Assembly (NCBI GenBank): GCA_963678705.1
Contig: OY783216.1
Span: forward strand, 1,612,001 to 1,676,000
Source of the DNA: Panorpa germanica
Taxonomy: Eukaryota > Arthropoda > Insecta > Mecoptera > Panorpidae
Length of the DNA: 64,000 nucleotides
Reading direction: 5' to 3'
Numbering within the stretch: position 1 is the first letter of the stretch; each line of letters starts with the position of its first letter. Below, one piece after another: positions 11,864-23,682 of this stretch. The translations under genes and the position numbers were made by a program. A model generated the notes under the pieces. That model searched no databases and was not told where the DNA came from. It worked only from the letters and a program-made list of their open reading frames with translations.

Positions 11864-12248
11864 CAGAAGCGGTCTTAGGGGGTGGCAAGCAGGGCAACCG
11901 CCCGGGGCTTTGCAATCTTGCGCAACAAACCAAGTAAAAAAATTCATTCCTATATATGTATTTGAATCTCGCGCCTCGCTCTTTAGAAATCCCACTAGAA
12001 TCACTGCGTATATCTTTTAAGGCATTCATGTGCCTTAGTTTATCATTATTATTATTTGTCGTCTTTATGCTTATTAACTTTTATAAATCTTCCAATATAA
12101 AATTTTATTTCTCGTCAATTATCATCAAAAATACTTACTTACATTTACATAAATTATACAAAGAACAAGTGCCTCGGAAAGATCTGCCACCCCGGGGCCT
12201 CGCAAAGATCTGCTGCCCGGGGCCTTGCAATGACTAAGGCCGCCCCTG
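11864..12248 (+). repeat. hAT MITE (CAGRGGCGG family), copy 1
   Basis: A 385-bp element from CAGAAGCGGTCTTAG to CTAAGGCCGCCCCTG. Flanks CTTATATC and GTTACATC agree at 6 of 8 positions, consistent with a decayed 8-bp hAT duplication. Related copies lie at 20106, 34671 and 41842. The ORFs inside are chance readings of the repeat. Confidence 0.8.
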
Positions 12249-12858
12249 GTTACATCCGTTTACTGACACTGGCGTGGTAAAAAGTAAAATCTTTTATAGA
12301 CTAGAACGAAAATATTATTTGCGTTTGTATTATGTCAGATTGACGCTTGAAAAAAAAAAAATAAATAAGATCCACTCTCACTTTTGTGAACCCAGAACGA
12401 AATGTTTAAGCATTGACCGATGTCGCACTAGTGTGTACGGCACTGTAGGCATCGATATACCTCATACGACCAAGCAGAGCAGCCAGATCGTGACGTCACA
12501 ACTGTTGACAGCTGTTTGACATGTAACAAATTCGTCTTTCGTTCTTCATATCATGTCATTATTATCACTTAGTAATTTTAACATACAAATACTTGAAAAA
12601 TTAAACTCAAAATCATTCAACACTTACGATTAAAATGTGTTTCATTTTTAATGTTATTGAAAGTGTTTTTATAAGACATCAAAAAATTATATTTCGTTTT
12701 AGAACCGGTGAAGTTATTTATTTATAAATTAGAACAAAGTTATTAAGAATACCTTTTTAAGGATTATTTGATGTAGTAGTAGTTATTTTTAAAAATAAAA
12801 GCATTTATACTAGCAATAAAATAGGAAACTTTTAGATTAAATATTTCTAGGTTATGAT
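12249..12858. other. gene-free stretch
   Basis: No gene recognised. The ORF at 12274-12519 shows no domain. Confidence 0.4.
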
Positions 12859-13868
12859 CAGTGCCGTAGCTAGGTAACCAAGGGCCCCGGTGCAAAAAAA
12901 GAAAAATCTGGGCTCCTAACTAAACTGTTTAGGTTTTTCAAGTCAGATATAAATATATATAAATACTTTAAAGGTACAAAGTTATTAGTTTATCATCAGC
13001 TCTTTATCGTACACTGCATAACACAGCAAAACTACTTACTACATGTATGTGTATGTGTGTCTTGTGTGAGCTTTAGTGATCGCCTAGGTGAAGAGTTTAG
13101 GAATGTATACTTGGATTTATATTATTGGTATTAATTAATAAAACGAAGTAAATTAAAAGATGTATGCATGTATGTTGTAAAACATTTATTGTACATAAAA
13201 CATTAATAGTATATTACACACCGAAGGAAGAAAGTAAGACATTTCAACCCGCGTGTAAAACTGACCCCTATCCGAAGGCAAGGGTGGCAAACACGCGAAC
13301 TGGAATATCATACTTTCTTCACTAGAGGGTATACTATTTTGCTCCAAATTATGTGCACTTATGTCACTCCTTCTATCTTATCCAGATCAATTATTATGAT
13401 GTTTTAATAGTAGACCAAAGGAAATAAACATCTGCCTTTTCTGCATATTGCTAGCGATATTGCGCTCTAAGACTCTAAGTACAATCCTGCAGCTACTTTT
13501 GTTTTAGCTTAATCTCAACATAAACAACTCTAGAATGCGTACCTCTGCCTGAGAGAATTACGTAATAGACTTAGACCCTTGCCTGGTCCATGCTTCCTCC
13601 TCAGCGTTCAGCGATAAATTTGATAGTATGAGAGTATGAAATACACTCTCAATAAAAAAAAATTCATTCCTATTTAGAATTTTTGTTATTGTTTATGTTT
13701 TTGTTATAAAAGTTTTGTATGGATTGTCGGGAATAACTATTTACTAAGAGTATTACTTCACTGTGAAACCGTTAAAATATAAATATAAGTTATAAAAGTC
13801 CGAGGGCCCCCTGAGCTTAGGGGCCCCGGTGCACTGCACCGACTTGCCCATACCTAGCTACGCCAGTG
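12859..13868. repeat. hAT-type non-autonomous element (CAGTGSCGTAGCTAGG)
   Basis: A 1010-bp element with terminal repeats CAGTGCCGTAGCTAGG and, inverted, CACTGGCGTAGCTAGG. Next to both ends lies a GGGCCCC..GGTGCA block. It is flanked by GTTATGAT (12851-12858) and GTTCTGAT (13869-13876), an 8-bp duplication with one mismatch. This terminus type is widespread in insect hAT elements. No transposase is present. Confidence 0.85.
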
Positions 13869-15869
13869 GTTCTGATGAGTAATATATTACTTATAAGGTA
13901 AAATCTATATTTTGTGTTTTGAAGGCATGTCTATACATCTATATGTAACTCAACAGACATTTTATGCTTTTGAAAGTGACATTAACATTAGCAAAATGTT
14001 TTTAACACGAGTTAATCGGTGTACGTTGATTGATACTTTCACGTCAATTATAAAAACGTTTTGAACTTTTTTAATCGCAAAAATGATTTAATAGATTATG
14101 AATTATATTATTAGTTAGCCGATTTATCAAACACTTTTACGTATAAAGTCATTTATCATTTAGTATGAAATATTGAAATGAGCACCGCGCTAAATTAAAA
14201 CATCTGGAATTATGGTAAAGTGAAGTGAAGGGGACGGGATTAAAAATATCAATTGGATTCTGTCGACTGTCGGTTTTTTATTGGACAGTTAGACAGATAA
14301 CTTTATTCAGATTTTAAATAAATTTTCTACTTTTACTTTTTCATATAGATATACTTTTATCCATACATCAAAAATATAGTTTTATCTAATTAGGTTGGAA
14401 ATATTAACACAATAATATTTAAATAAAATTATGATTAATGGTTTAAAAATTTATCTGCAAATGGAGTAAGGATCTAAGATGTTCCATTTCTAAATTTTAA
14501 AAAATGTTTTCATTGTTGAATGTTGGAAGACATGTTGGAATCACCTCCATCTTGTTTTTGTGTATGATATTGTTGCTAAAATGAACGTTGAATAAGAAGA
14601 GGTATCAGAAACCAGAGAATCGCCCTCAGCCCTCAGCCAATAAACAATACAGGGTCGCGTGATACCAGTATGTGTGACCGACCTCCCCCACCCCCCACTC
14701 TAATCCCATCCTCGGGACAGCTAAGCCCGAGGCAAAAGCTAAACAAACAACAGCTTTCATACTGTAGCAACAACACTCGTAAGATCTTGAAAATTGAGTG
14801 AGATCGAGATGAAATATGTGTTTATTTATTTGTGTCACTTTTGGGATAGTTTATATAGTGAATACATTATCCATATTGGCTTAGGCTTCGGGTTACAGGC
14901 TTCGGCTTTCGGGTTAGACTTAGGCTAACGCAGATACACATACTTGTACAATGGACGTGATGTATTTATTTTCATTCTGAGATTTTTACCAACTGTGTAG
15001 AAGGTAACAAAATAAATAAAATGAAGAAAAGAGATTACATTCTTTATTTAAATCTGTTGGAATATTTTGTTCATATTCGCGTATATTTAGTTTGGTATTG
15101 ATAGATACGATAGATACCTATTATACCAGATCGTTCTTTGTGAATGACAATTTAATGTGATGCAATGACATTCCGTTAAAAAAATGTTCTAATTAATAAT
15201 TAGTGGTTCTTCGAAGACGGAGAAGTTTAAATTCTTATTCCAGTATTTCAAGAGTTTCAAAATTGATTTCAAACAATATTAAATAATAAATAATCATTTC
15301 TTAAGATTCAATAATTAAATACCGACTGGTATTCGTATAAATTCGTACTTTTGAATTAAAAACTTTTAATTTTTAATAATATTAATCACAGTCGAAGTAC
15401 GCTACGGTTGGTTTTGCCTTTGTTCGTTCTTTGGTTGGTTGCCTGCCTGCTGGGATGGTGTTCCCTTTATTTAGATGTACGAGTAATACTTAAAACTCAA
15501 TTAAGCGAAACCATTTGCGAGCATAAAACTTAAAAGAAGAAGTTATATTACTTTTACAAAGTTTCAAGCAGGTGTAACAGAATGGAAAACCAACTTCAAG
15601 TCGATATTAGCGTTATTATAATCCGTGGAAACACGTTGGGAGGGGGAGGTTGGTTGGATCCGCTGGATTCAACTCTTCTGATTGTATATTTTGGGGTAAA
15701 GTAAATACCTGCGTTTGTATTGTGTTACGAAGTTGACATTTATGAATAATTCAGATGGTAAAAACATAACCTATAAATATAAACATAGAGCGTAGTAATT
15801 TAAAATGTAATAACCACCTTTTGAATAACTTTCTGGGTGCACAGAAACTATAATATGAAAATGTCTTAC
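13869..15869. other. gene-free stretch downstream of the NOS1AP exon
   Basis: AT-rich and without recognised repeats. It follows the PTB exon at 15870-16037 on the minus strand, so it is probably intron. I looked for the next expected PTB exon and did not find it. Confidence 0.4.
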
Positions 15870-16037
15870 CTTTTTGTTACTTTTGAATACGCTGCATTTG
15901 AACACATCGGTGGCTCCATCTCTCGCTATGTAGCTAAAGATTTTGAGATCGCTGCTGTCATGGGACACGTAAAAGATTCTATAAATTGGGTGGGACATCA
16001 ATTCTAACGGTCTGTCGTCTAACCACGGGTGCGGCTT
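15870..16037 (-). CDS. NOS1AP: NOS1AP/CAPON-like adaptor, PTB-domain exon (third of three here)
   Basis: This 168-nt exon encodes 56 residues: [13 protein letters not shown], then [18 protein letters not shown], then [17 protein letters not shown] and SVFKSNKK. The [12 protein letters not shown] and [10 protein letters not shown] runs are characteristic of the PTB domain of NOS1AP (CAPON), the adaptor that links neuronal nitric oxide synthase to other partners. The acceptor is CTTTTGTAG and the donor AAG|GTAAGAC; both boundaries are phase 0, so it joins in frame to the exon at 18079-18174. The exon forms the core strands of the domain. The following exon, which in known family members completes the C-terminal helix, was not found at lower coordinates. 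No stop or frameshift is present, so the gene looks alive. Confidence 0.92.
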
Positions 16038-18078
16038 CTACAAAAGGAAGAAAAACATAAATTTAATTAGTGACTAATTGAAGAATATTGGCTTCAAATG
16101 TCGACGGACGGGTTCCTCGATTCGCGTTCGCTTGGTGGGACAAATTATACTTTATTGTTCTTTGTAGCAAAGAGAAATAAAAGAACGAGATTTTGTTAAG
16201 GATTTTATATTCAGCTCTTGTCGTTAATCAAGAAATAATTTAATGATACACGAGTATTACAGTAACTGAAGCGTGCCTAATCTAGGGTTAAATGTTTATT
16301 GTGATTGAATATTTCTATGAAAGATTTAAAAAAAAATGTTGTTTGGGGAGTTTGGACCTTATAGAGATCTATAGGCTGGCTAGGGCGTATCTGCGAACAG
16401 TCGGCGGTATCCAAGTTCTCGAACGGCAAATGTCGCTCAGTTCCTTTCAATAGCTTAGGGTGCGCACAATTTGTTATGAAGGACCTTTTTGTTATTAACT
16501 AATTAATAGCAATTTTTTATTTATATCAAAAGACACAGCAAAACATCAGAACTTTTTTAGATTATATTTATTTTAAAACTACACTATGGAATTACATATA
16601 AATTGATTAAATATTTTAATTGATGAGAATACTAGTTACGACACGAAGTAAATGTAACTCGCGGTTTTAGTTATAAATAATAATATGTGTAATTATTTAT
16701 TTTAAGTAAATGCACCAAAAGGTTAAAGCGTGCTGTCGGGTTAAGAGTTGAAGTAATAAGAACGAAAATGGGAACATATACGTAGTGTCAATGCCTAATA
16801 GAAATGAGTCGTAAAACAAAGGATGTTTACATAAGCAATATTAGGGCTTGCCCACATAGAAAAGTGTATATAAAAACAAATAGGCATAAAATAGAAATGA
16901 ATTAAGACAAAGAAATCTTAAAACTAACATTAATTAAAAATAAAGGCAAGATATTGATATACAAATATGAATATTGCATGCATTTATGAACAAATGTATT
17001 TTTATATTCTAAAGAAAATATAAGGAGATGCAACAAATTAGAAGACTTTGAGTAAAGCTACAACTCATGTGCAACACTAAGTCACTTTCATTAAAAACTG
17101 GGCTGTACTTAGCAATTGTACGTATCAAATAAAAAATATATTCAATTTAAATCATTAATATTCTATTTCGTGGAAAAACACTTTTCAATTATGAGTTTCT
17201 ATATAAATTCTCTTGTACATTACAATTTAAAAAAAACAAAGTATTCTACCCAAGTAAGTCTACCAAACTAAGTATCCTACCCCTCTCACCTCTTTATTAA
17301 AATTATGAAAATTTCCTTTGATGATATTTGTAAAATACAAACGTGTGCAGCTAGGTAGAATTGTATAATAACGTGTTTATAAAAAGAAATATCGAAAGAA
17401 GATCAATTATTTGTACATGAAGAAAATTCTTAATTAAAATGTAATGTCAATATTTAAAATATTCTCGTTAATTTCTTACATTTTAATTTGTTTCTTTTGA
17501 AATGTAATACTGTTGACTAAGAAGAAGCATCGGTGTTCGATTTGATAATGAATTGATAGATACAAATTATTCCAACACTTTGATAAAACACAATTTAATA
17601 AGGGACTACAAATTACACTAATTAAAAATACACTATTAAAAAAAGTTTTATTTCAACGTCTTAAGAAATCTAGTAAAAGAGAAACTCTGTTGTTGTAGAA
17701 ACTTTGAAAGTAGCGAAACTAGAAAAGCAATAAAGTGCAGCTTCCCATGAATTTGAAATTAGCGCCCAGTCGTAACTAAATACGGAAGTACAGCTTTACA
17801 AAAGTGCAATAATTTTAACTTTGTATCAGTAGTAAACTTTTCTTTTAGTGGTGTTCAGAAATTTGAAGGGAAACTTTTTAAAAAGAAAAGTCCAACACTA
17901 TAAAGTTTTATAGAGTGGAGTAGAAACTTGGTGCAATAATTTCAACAGCTGCCTGACATTCTGTGACTTTCATACAAAAAGTTTAACGATTAATTAAACC
18001 CTTTCTAGAGGGTGTTTCTAAGAGAGGAAGGAAGGGGGTGAGGATGGTGTTACTGTAGTGGTTTTTTCAAGGTCTTAC
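16038..18078 (-). other. NOS1AP intron
   Basis: A 2.0-kb intron between two PTB exons. It holds the interspersed repeat at 16337-16998. Elsewhere it is AT-rich without a recognised feature. Confidence 0.8.
16337..16998. repeat. 0.65-kb interspersed repeat, copy 1
   Basis: Matches 31605-32219 in the same orientation from TGTTTGGGGAGTTTGGACC to ATATTGCATGCATTTAT, with small indels and scattered substitutions. No terminal inverted repeats, long ORF or target duplication are evident, so its class is unknown. Confidence 0.75.
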
Positions 18079-18174
18079 CTTTTTCTTTTTCTTTCTTAGG
18101 GTGACTCGAACGCCGTCCACTGATATTTCTACTGACACTTTCTTCTTTTTGATGTTTCTTGCTTTGAAGTCGTA
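18079..18174 (-). CDS. NOS1AP: NOS1AP/CAPON-like adaptor, PTB-domain exon (second of three here)
   Basis: A 96-nt exon, 32 residues: [19 protein letters not shown] then [13 protein letters not shown]. The run of lysines followed by a VSV..SVDGV strand and a second lysine run is the signature of this part of the NOS1AP PTB domain. The acceptor is TTGTTCCAG|TAC and the donor AAAAAG|GTAAGACC, both phase 0. It follows the exon at 23300-23371 (ending RRIR) and precedes 15870-16037, matching the exon order and junction residues expected of the family. Confidence 0.92.
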
Positions 18175-18396
18175 CTGGAACAATTTAATTATTGGTTATC
18201 GAATAGTAACATTAAAATTACTGCTTTAATCATTAAGAACACATTGACATGGAAGAAATTAGTCAGATGGAAAATGGGAACCAATATATATATCTAAGTG
18301 AGCCTAATATGAAATACGTATTAGATTTGTTTTATATTACATAAAAACAGTAAAAATTTTCTCAAATTTTTTCCTCCACTATATATTTATGTAATT

Positions 18397-18730
18397 AAGG
18401 TGAAACGATACTTGGCTATACAGCAGGTTACCCTTAGAAATGTTACCAGTCATATAAAAATTGGAATTTAACTATAAAATATAGCAATATTAATTTTCAA
18501 AAGTTATTTTTGCGGTTCCAACTTATTAAAAGTCAGTGGAAGAAAGCTTAAAATGTAGATACGTTATTCATCTAACTAATTGCAGCTTTAGATTTTGATT
18601 CGCGTTTATAGTTACTTACATAAAACGATTTAAACATAAAAAACATGTTTTTTTTGATAATACTTAACCTGCTGTATAGTATCGCCATCTATATTTCGCG
18701 AGAAAAAATGGCCAAGTATCGTTACACCAT
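18397..18730. repeat. AAGGTGAAACGATA-family MITE, copy 2
   Basis: Has both termini: AAGGTGAAACGATACTTGGC on the left and GCCAAGTATCGTTACACCAT on the right. The interior matches 10799-11087 and (inverted) 38031-38316. Non-coding. Confidence 0.8.
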
Positions 18731-19611
18731 AAATTTGGAATTTATTTATTTTTGAATTTGGCGCCTACATGTCTATAGAAGAATCTGATGCTAAAATTAA
18801 AATAACGATTCTTTAATGTTCGAGTTTCAACTTGCAAACGAATTGAATATTTTCTTAAATTTAAATGTAGAGTTGCTAGTTATTTCGCTAGATTGATCTG
18901 GAAACTATATTCATCTCTTTTCTTCAACAGCCAATTATTAGGCAGTCGAAAGGAGTGTCTCAAGCTCGTCTTTATTTTATAATGAATTCTCTTTATTTAC
19001 ACACTGTTGTATAAAAGAGATGTCAATTCATAGACGAGTAGGAAATGATCATAATGTTATTAATTTTTCTTTTAGATAATGTGCCCAACAAATTAATTTG
19101 CAAAACGATTCATGTGTTTCACCGTTAAAGGGTTATTACTGAATTTATGAGGCCTGAGATGCCCTTATGAGAATCCGCTACTGCCTTCTTCGAAACAGAA
19201 AATATCTCCCATAGTTCGCGGTTTGTCTCTGGTAATAAATGTACTCTGTTTTGAAGATACTTTTCATCGGTATGGAGCTGTCATATTTAGAAGTAACATT
19301 AATTTATCACTGTTTTATAAATGTTTTATTTTCATAAAACGTAAAATAACTATGAAAGTATTTCAGACACTATTTGTTAGACTGAGTGACGCGTCATACC
19401 GCTCTGAGATGAATTGTGTCTCTTATTCTAGTAGAGTTCATTTATTATTGAAAAGTATAACGCTCTCTGGATGGAAAATGGGAAATACACATTTTTACTA
19501 TTTATTATATTATTATTAATAATATTTTCACATTTTTAGAAGCCAGGGGTTTATCTTCAGCAGATCAAAGTAGTGGACACCGTAGGAGTTAATCAGATTA
19601 AATAATAAATA

Positions 19612-19818
19612 TAGTTCAAATTACGAGAGTTCGGCAGCGACTCATACTTAAAACAAGTTGTGGGGTATAAACTGCCGATATAACTAAAAAGTACTGACTC
19701 ACTTATTTTTCTATAATGTGTATAGAAACTTATAAGATAAAATTTATTATCGAGTTATAGATTTATACCGCTCTTATAACCTCTTTTAAGTATAAGTCGT
19801 CACCGAACTATCGTGATT
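19612..19818. repeat. ATAGTTCAAATTACGAG-family MITE, copy 1
   Basis: About 207 bp, nearly the same as 25134-25346. The ends are imperfect inverted repeats of about 27 bp (TTCAAATTACGAGAGTTCGGC against CACCGAACTATCGTGATTTT). A diverged relative may begin near 25683. Confidence 0.75.
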
Positions 19819-20105
19819 TTGACTTTATATATACAGATGTGCCACTGGACACATATTGAGCAAGATGTCATAATTGTAAACATATTGTCTCAAATGCCTC
19901 TAGGGAAAGATCCATGAGTAATTGAATTTCTATTTATTATGTAGATCCAGAACTTAAAACGTATGTTGGACTGTACTCAGCGTAATCCTTTTCGCCATTC
20001 AGTTTATAGCAGTGCTTTTCATTTAAGCACATCATATCAGTATCATTTTATATTTAATTCAATTATAATATTATGCGTTGTCCACATAAGAACAACACCT
20101 ACATG

Positions 20106-20493
20106 CAGAGGCGACATTAGGAGGTGGCAAGAAGAGCAACGGCCCGGGGCCTCGCATTCTCGCACAACAACTCAAGTAGAAAAATTCATTACTATATATG
20201 TATTTGAATCTCGCGCCTCTCTCTTTTGAAATTCCACCAGAATCACTGCGTATATCTTTTAAAGCATTCATGTACCTTAATATATCATTATTAATATTTG
20301 TCGTCTTTGTGCTTGTTAACTTTTATAAAACTTCCAATATAAAATTTTATTTCTCGACAATTATCATCAAAAATACTTACTTACAATTTACATTAATTAT
20401 ACAAAGAACAAGTACCTCGCAAAGACCTGTCGCCCGCCGGGGCCTCGCAAAGATCTGCTGCCCGGGGCCTCGCTATGACTAAAGCCAGCCCTG
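20106..20493 (+). repeat. hAT MITE (CAGRGGCGG family), copy 2
   Basis: A 388-bp element from CAGAGGCGACATTAG to CTAAAGCCAGCCCTG, flanked by CCTACATG (20098-20105) and CCTACATT (20494-20501): an 8-bp target duplication with one mismatch. Same family as 11864, 34671 and 41842. Confidence 0.85.
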
Positions 20494-21270
20494 CCTACAT
20501 TCTACATCAATATTTGTTAGAAGAGGTTGTACAACACGTTCTCTGGGAGATTTATATGTTTACAAAATAAGTATTAAAAGTTAGGTTAATTCTTAAAACA
20601 TTTCAGTGTGTTTCGGATAATGCATAATATCGGGTTCAATTACCGGGCCAAACTGAGCTAATTTTTAAAACCCTTCGTGAACTTTTAAAGATATCATATA
20701 TTAATAAGAATGTTGAATTGATATAGACCATACAAGTTCAACAAATTGAATACACTAACCTCTAAAAAACATCAACTTATGAATGCTCGATGTCGAAAGT
20801 TAGAGTCGCACTAGTTTGGACGACGTATTACATATGCACTATCAGTATTTGGTATATTATATTTAAAACGTACTTATTTTAATCCTCTTAAATAACAGTT
20901 CGCCAGATTGGAAGCACTACTAGCGCCACAGTACATTGCAGAAGAACAAAGAAGCCAAGCAAATACTGTATCTAGTTTGCAGATTAACCCGTTTTACTGG
21001 CAACATTCGTGCTGAAGAACAACTGATAGTAAATAATACTAATTCCAAGTAAAGGTACACGTCCAGGGATCAGTATGGGAGTTATAGCAGGCGTGGTTAA
21101 AAGTATCATTCCCACTCACTGCTTTAATTTAATTTTGTATTTAATTTAAATTGTTTTGCATATGGCAATACGCGTAGTCATTCACAGTACCATTTTTAAT
21201 TTAATTTACTTTTTAAGTTTTTTTAGAACCTTACAAGAAAATTAAGAGAAACTATATTATATTATAATGT

Positions 21271-22040
21271 ATAAATGAAATAAAATCTGTGCACGTGACA
21301 TTTACTCTAAAAAGGTGCACGTGTCCCCCCGTGACCATTAATAACATTGCACTTCCTCAGGCAGAGACAGTGAAGTATCTAGGCATGCACTTGGACAGAC
21401 GTCTAACATGGAAAACCCACATATGGAAAAAGAGGCTTCAACTAGAAGAAAAACGAAGAGAACTATATTGGCTCCTTGGCTGGAAATCGCAAGTGTCTCT
21501 GGAAAATAAACTGCTAATATACAAGACAATAATTCGGCCAATATGGACTTATGGTATACAACTATGGGGCTGCGCTAGCATGTCAAACATAGAAATTCTC
21601 CAGCGTTTCCAAAACAAAATATTGAAATAAATATTAAATGTCCCAAGATATGTCCCTAACTGGTTAGTACATAAAGATCTTCGAATGCCCCTGGTCAAAG
21701 AGGAAATCCAAAGCTACAGTAGGAAGTACCACCTTCGATTGCAGAATCATCCCAAAGAAGCAGCAGTGAAGTTGTTCCATCATAGGCCAATAAGACGGCT
21801 GAAAAGAGCAGATCCCAAGGACTTAGCGAATTTAATCCCAAATGAAAACTAAAATTGAAATGTCATCGTACTAATAAAATATATACGAAACTCAGTTATT
21901 GTACACAGTATAAAGGGGTAAGGTGTAAGGGGGAGTCATCAATGGATGGCAACCTCACATGTCATTTATGTCATACAATTTTACTTAATGTCCTCGGACA
22001 GATTGTAAATTAATTAAAAGGGAAAAGAAAAAAAAAAATG
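21271..22040 (+). mobile_element. Jockey-clade non-LTR retrotransposon, 5'-truncated
   Basis: A 770-bp fragment ending in an A-rich tail (AAAGAAAAAAAAAAATG) and flanked by a perfect 12-bp duplication ATATTATAATGT at 21259-21270 and 22041-22052. It contains the end of the reverse-transcriptase ORF. Truncation at the 5' end, the A-rich tail and the duplication are the marks of target-primed reverse transcription. It landed inside a MITE within a NOS1AP intron. Confidence 0.9.
21289..21852 (+). pseudogene. Jockey reverse-transcriptase C-terminal part
   Basis: Reads MHVTFTLKRCTCPPVT, then PQAETVKYLGMHLDRRLTWK, LLIYKTIIRPIWTYGIQLWG and NIEILQRFQNKILK. These are the conserved thumb and C-terminal segments of Jockey-type reverse transcriptase. 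A stop at 21628-21630 interrupts it, after which the same frame continues (NVPRYVPNWLVHKDLRMP) to about 21852. The catalytic palm motifs are absent because of 5' truncation, so it is inactive. Confidence 0.9.
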
Positions 22041-22417
22041 ATATTATAATGTCTAAAATGAATTTATATTTAAAAGAAGTTTAATGTCAGTTTGTCAAAA
22101 ATAAAGAAATAAAGACAACTTCTATTACTAATTGTTATTGAAAACAGCAATTTTAATTATTTCACCTTCAAGTCGAACTGTCAAAATTTATATTACTAAA
22201 GACGCATGCGCACCAACTAAATTAACTAAACTCAAACTAAAATACGAATGTGACAAGGAATGCCTATTCTAAAAACCTGAAATCTAGATTAAAGTATTAA
22301 ATAAAAACAGTAAATTAAATATCAAAACAGTGAGTGGAAATGAGGCTAAAGGTATACCGCTATCAAATAGATCTTAGTTTTATTTGTATGACTATTCTGT
22401 TCTTTGCACAGGATCGG

Positions 22418-22660
22418 GGATATGCACCGTATCATTCAGTAGCATCCATGATCAACTTTTAGCCCCCAAAAGAATCTACTACATATCTAGAGTCAGAATA
22501 GGACAGAGGAATTTGATATAAACAGATCGATTTGATTTTAGCAGATCGATTTGTCGAATGTTGTGTTTCAATGACTTTCATGTTGATAAGTGGACGCATA
22601 CCTTTACACCAAATGAAATGCGAATATGTTAATAAAACCTCATATAAATTATTTATATGT
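22418..22660. repeat. foldback-type repeat related to the intron of gene C
   Basis: The block ATGCACC..GCATCCATGATCAACTTTTAG resembles 50391-50438 in the same direction, and the block near 22571-22620 resembles 50283-50320 in the reverse direction (shared ATGCGTCCACTTATCA). This suggests a decayed hairpin-type element. The boundaries are not defined. Confidence 0.4.
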
Positions 22661-23299
22661 ATAACCATCGTGCACTCGAGTGTCTTGCACGCTGAAAGAT
22701 AAATACGACATTATCCAACTTGACGTAGCGATGCGAGGAATGCTACGGCCGAGTCTACGGCGACGAGGCTACAACGTAGGCTGTGAGAGCTTGTAATTGA
22801 GCTCTACGTGCAAACGTAGCAAGAAACCGCGGGGAATAGGAACCAGAGAATATACTTAAGCGAGATGTTAAATTCAGTAAGAATGCTTGTTTGATCGTCA
22901 ATTTGGGCACTTCCAAACAGGATATAGGGGTTCGTAAGGTGGCGGAAATTTTGAAATTTCATTCATCAGTTGGTTCATCTCATGATAAAAGTGTACTAGT
23001 GCAAAAAAAGTTGAATAGATCGAACTCAAAAAGGTGTTTACCTACTGCATCTGTCACTAATTTGTTTACTCTATTGGAGGCGCTATTATTGACGACAAAC
23101 ATCGCCTGATGCTGTCACATTAATAGTGATAAACCCCACAACGATATTCAATTAATGTTTTCTCTAACAGACCCTGCATATTTATGTTATTCGTAGTCTG
23201 TTCAATGTTACGAATTTAAATGAAAAAAAGAAATCATTTGAAAGTCAGTCTAATGGAAAATAGTCTAATTCAATTTGGTTCTGATATCGGAATGCTTAC

Positions 23300-23371
23300 C
23301 CTTATTCTTCTCATGGCTGCCACAATCTCCACTCGACTGGTAGGCCGCGGAACTTCGAGGGTTCCAATGTA
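23300..23371 (-). CDS. NOS1AP: NOS1AP/CAPON-like adaptor, PTB-domain exon (first of three here)
   Basis: A 72-nt exon of 24 residues, [20 protein letters not shown] then RRIR, the start of the PTB fold in NOS1AP; the [17 protein letters not shown] run is diagnostic. The acceptor is TTGTTTCAG|TAC and the donor AGG|GTAAGC, phase 0 at both ends. In family members it is preceded by a short first exon encoding the N-terminal residues. I did not find that exon between 23.4 and 64 kb, so it is either missed or beyond the window; in the latter case all the right-hand part of the window lies in a NOS1AP intron. Confidence 0.92.
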
Positions 23372-23682
23372 CTGAAACAAAATAAAAATATTTTAATAAT
23401 AATTCTTGTATGCTACTTATATACATAAACAGAATATATAGTGTCTTGAACGTCTCTATGGTCTTAAGTTTTCTCTGCAGGTAATCCAGCTTAACTTTGA
23501 ATAAATGGCAAAGTGGTACGTAACACTATAAATATTCTAAGTAAGTGTCGCTTCATTTGGTTATAAATCGCATGGCTGACTGACTTAATAATAACAATTA
23601 CTTTTTAAACAAAATATTTTGTCATTGTATACTTAGAGCATATATATATGGAGTGTGAATAGCCTATGCTTCCTATAGATTA

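Larger units (their letters stand above)
21106..22342. repeat. TCATTCCCACTCA-family MITE, copy 1 (interrupted)
   Basis: Terminal repeats TCATTCCCACTCACTG and CAGTGAGTGGGAATGA. The copy at 40156-40650 is about 495 bp. Here the same two halves are separated by an inserted Jockey fragment (21271-22040). Confidence 0.85.
18175..23299 (-). other. NOS1AP intron, repeat-rich
   Basis: A 5.1-kb intron between PTB exons. It contains five interspersed repeats and a Jockey fragment, annotated separately. No other coding exon was recognised on either strand. Confidence 0.75.

Noticed and set aside
11736-12237. ORFs reading ..RISFKAF.., and their inverse ARFKYIYSNEFFY, in four places
   Set aside because: They recur because the CAGRGGCGG hAT MITE recurs (11864, 20106, 34671, 41842). 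The frames shift between copies, so they are not coding.
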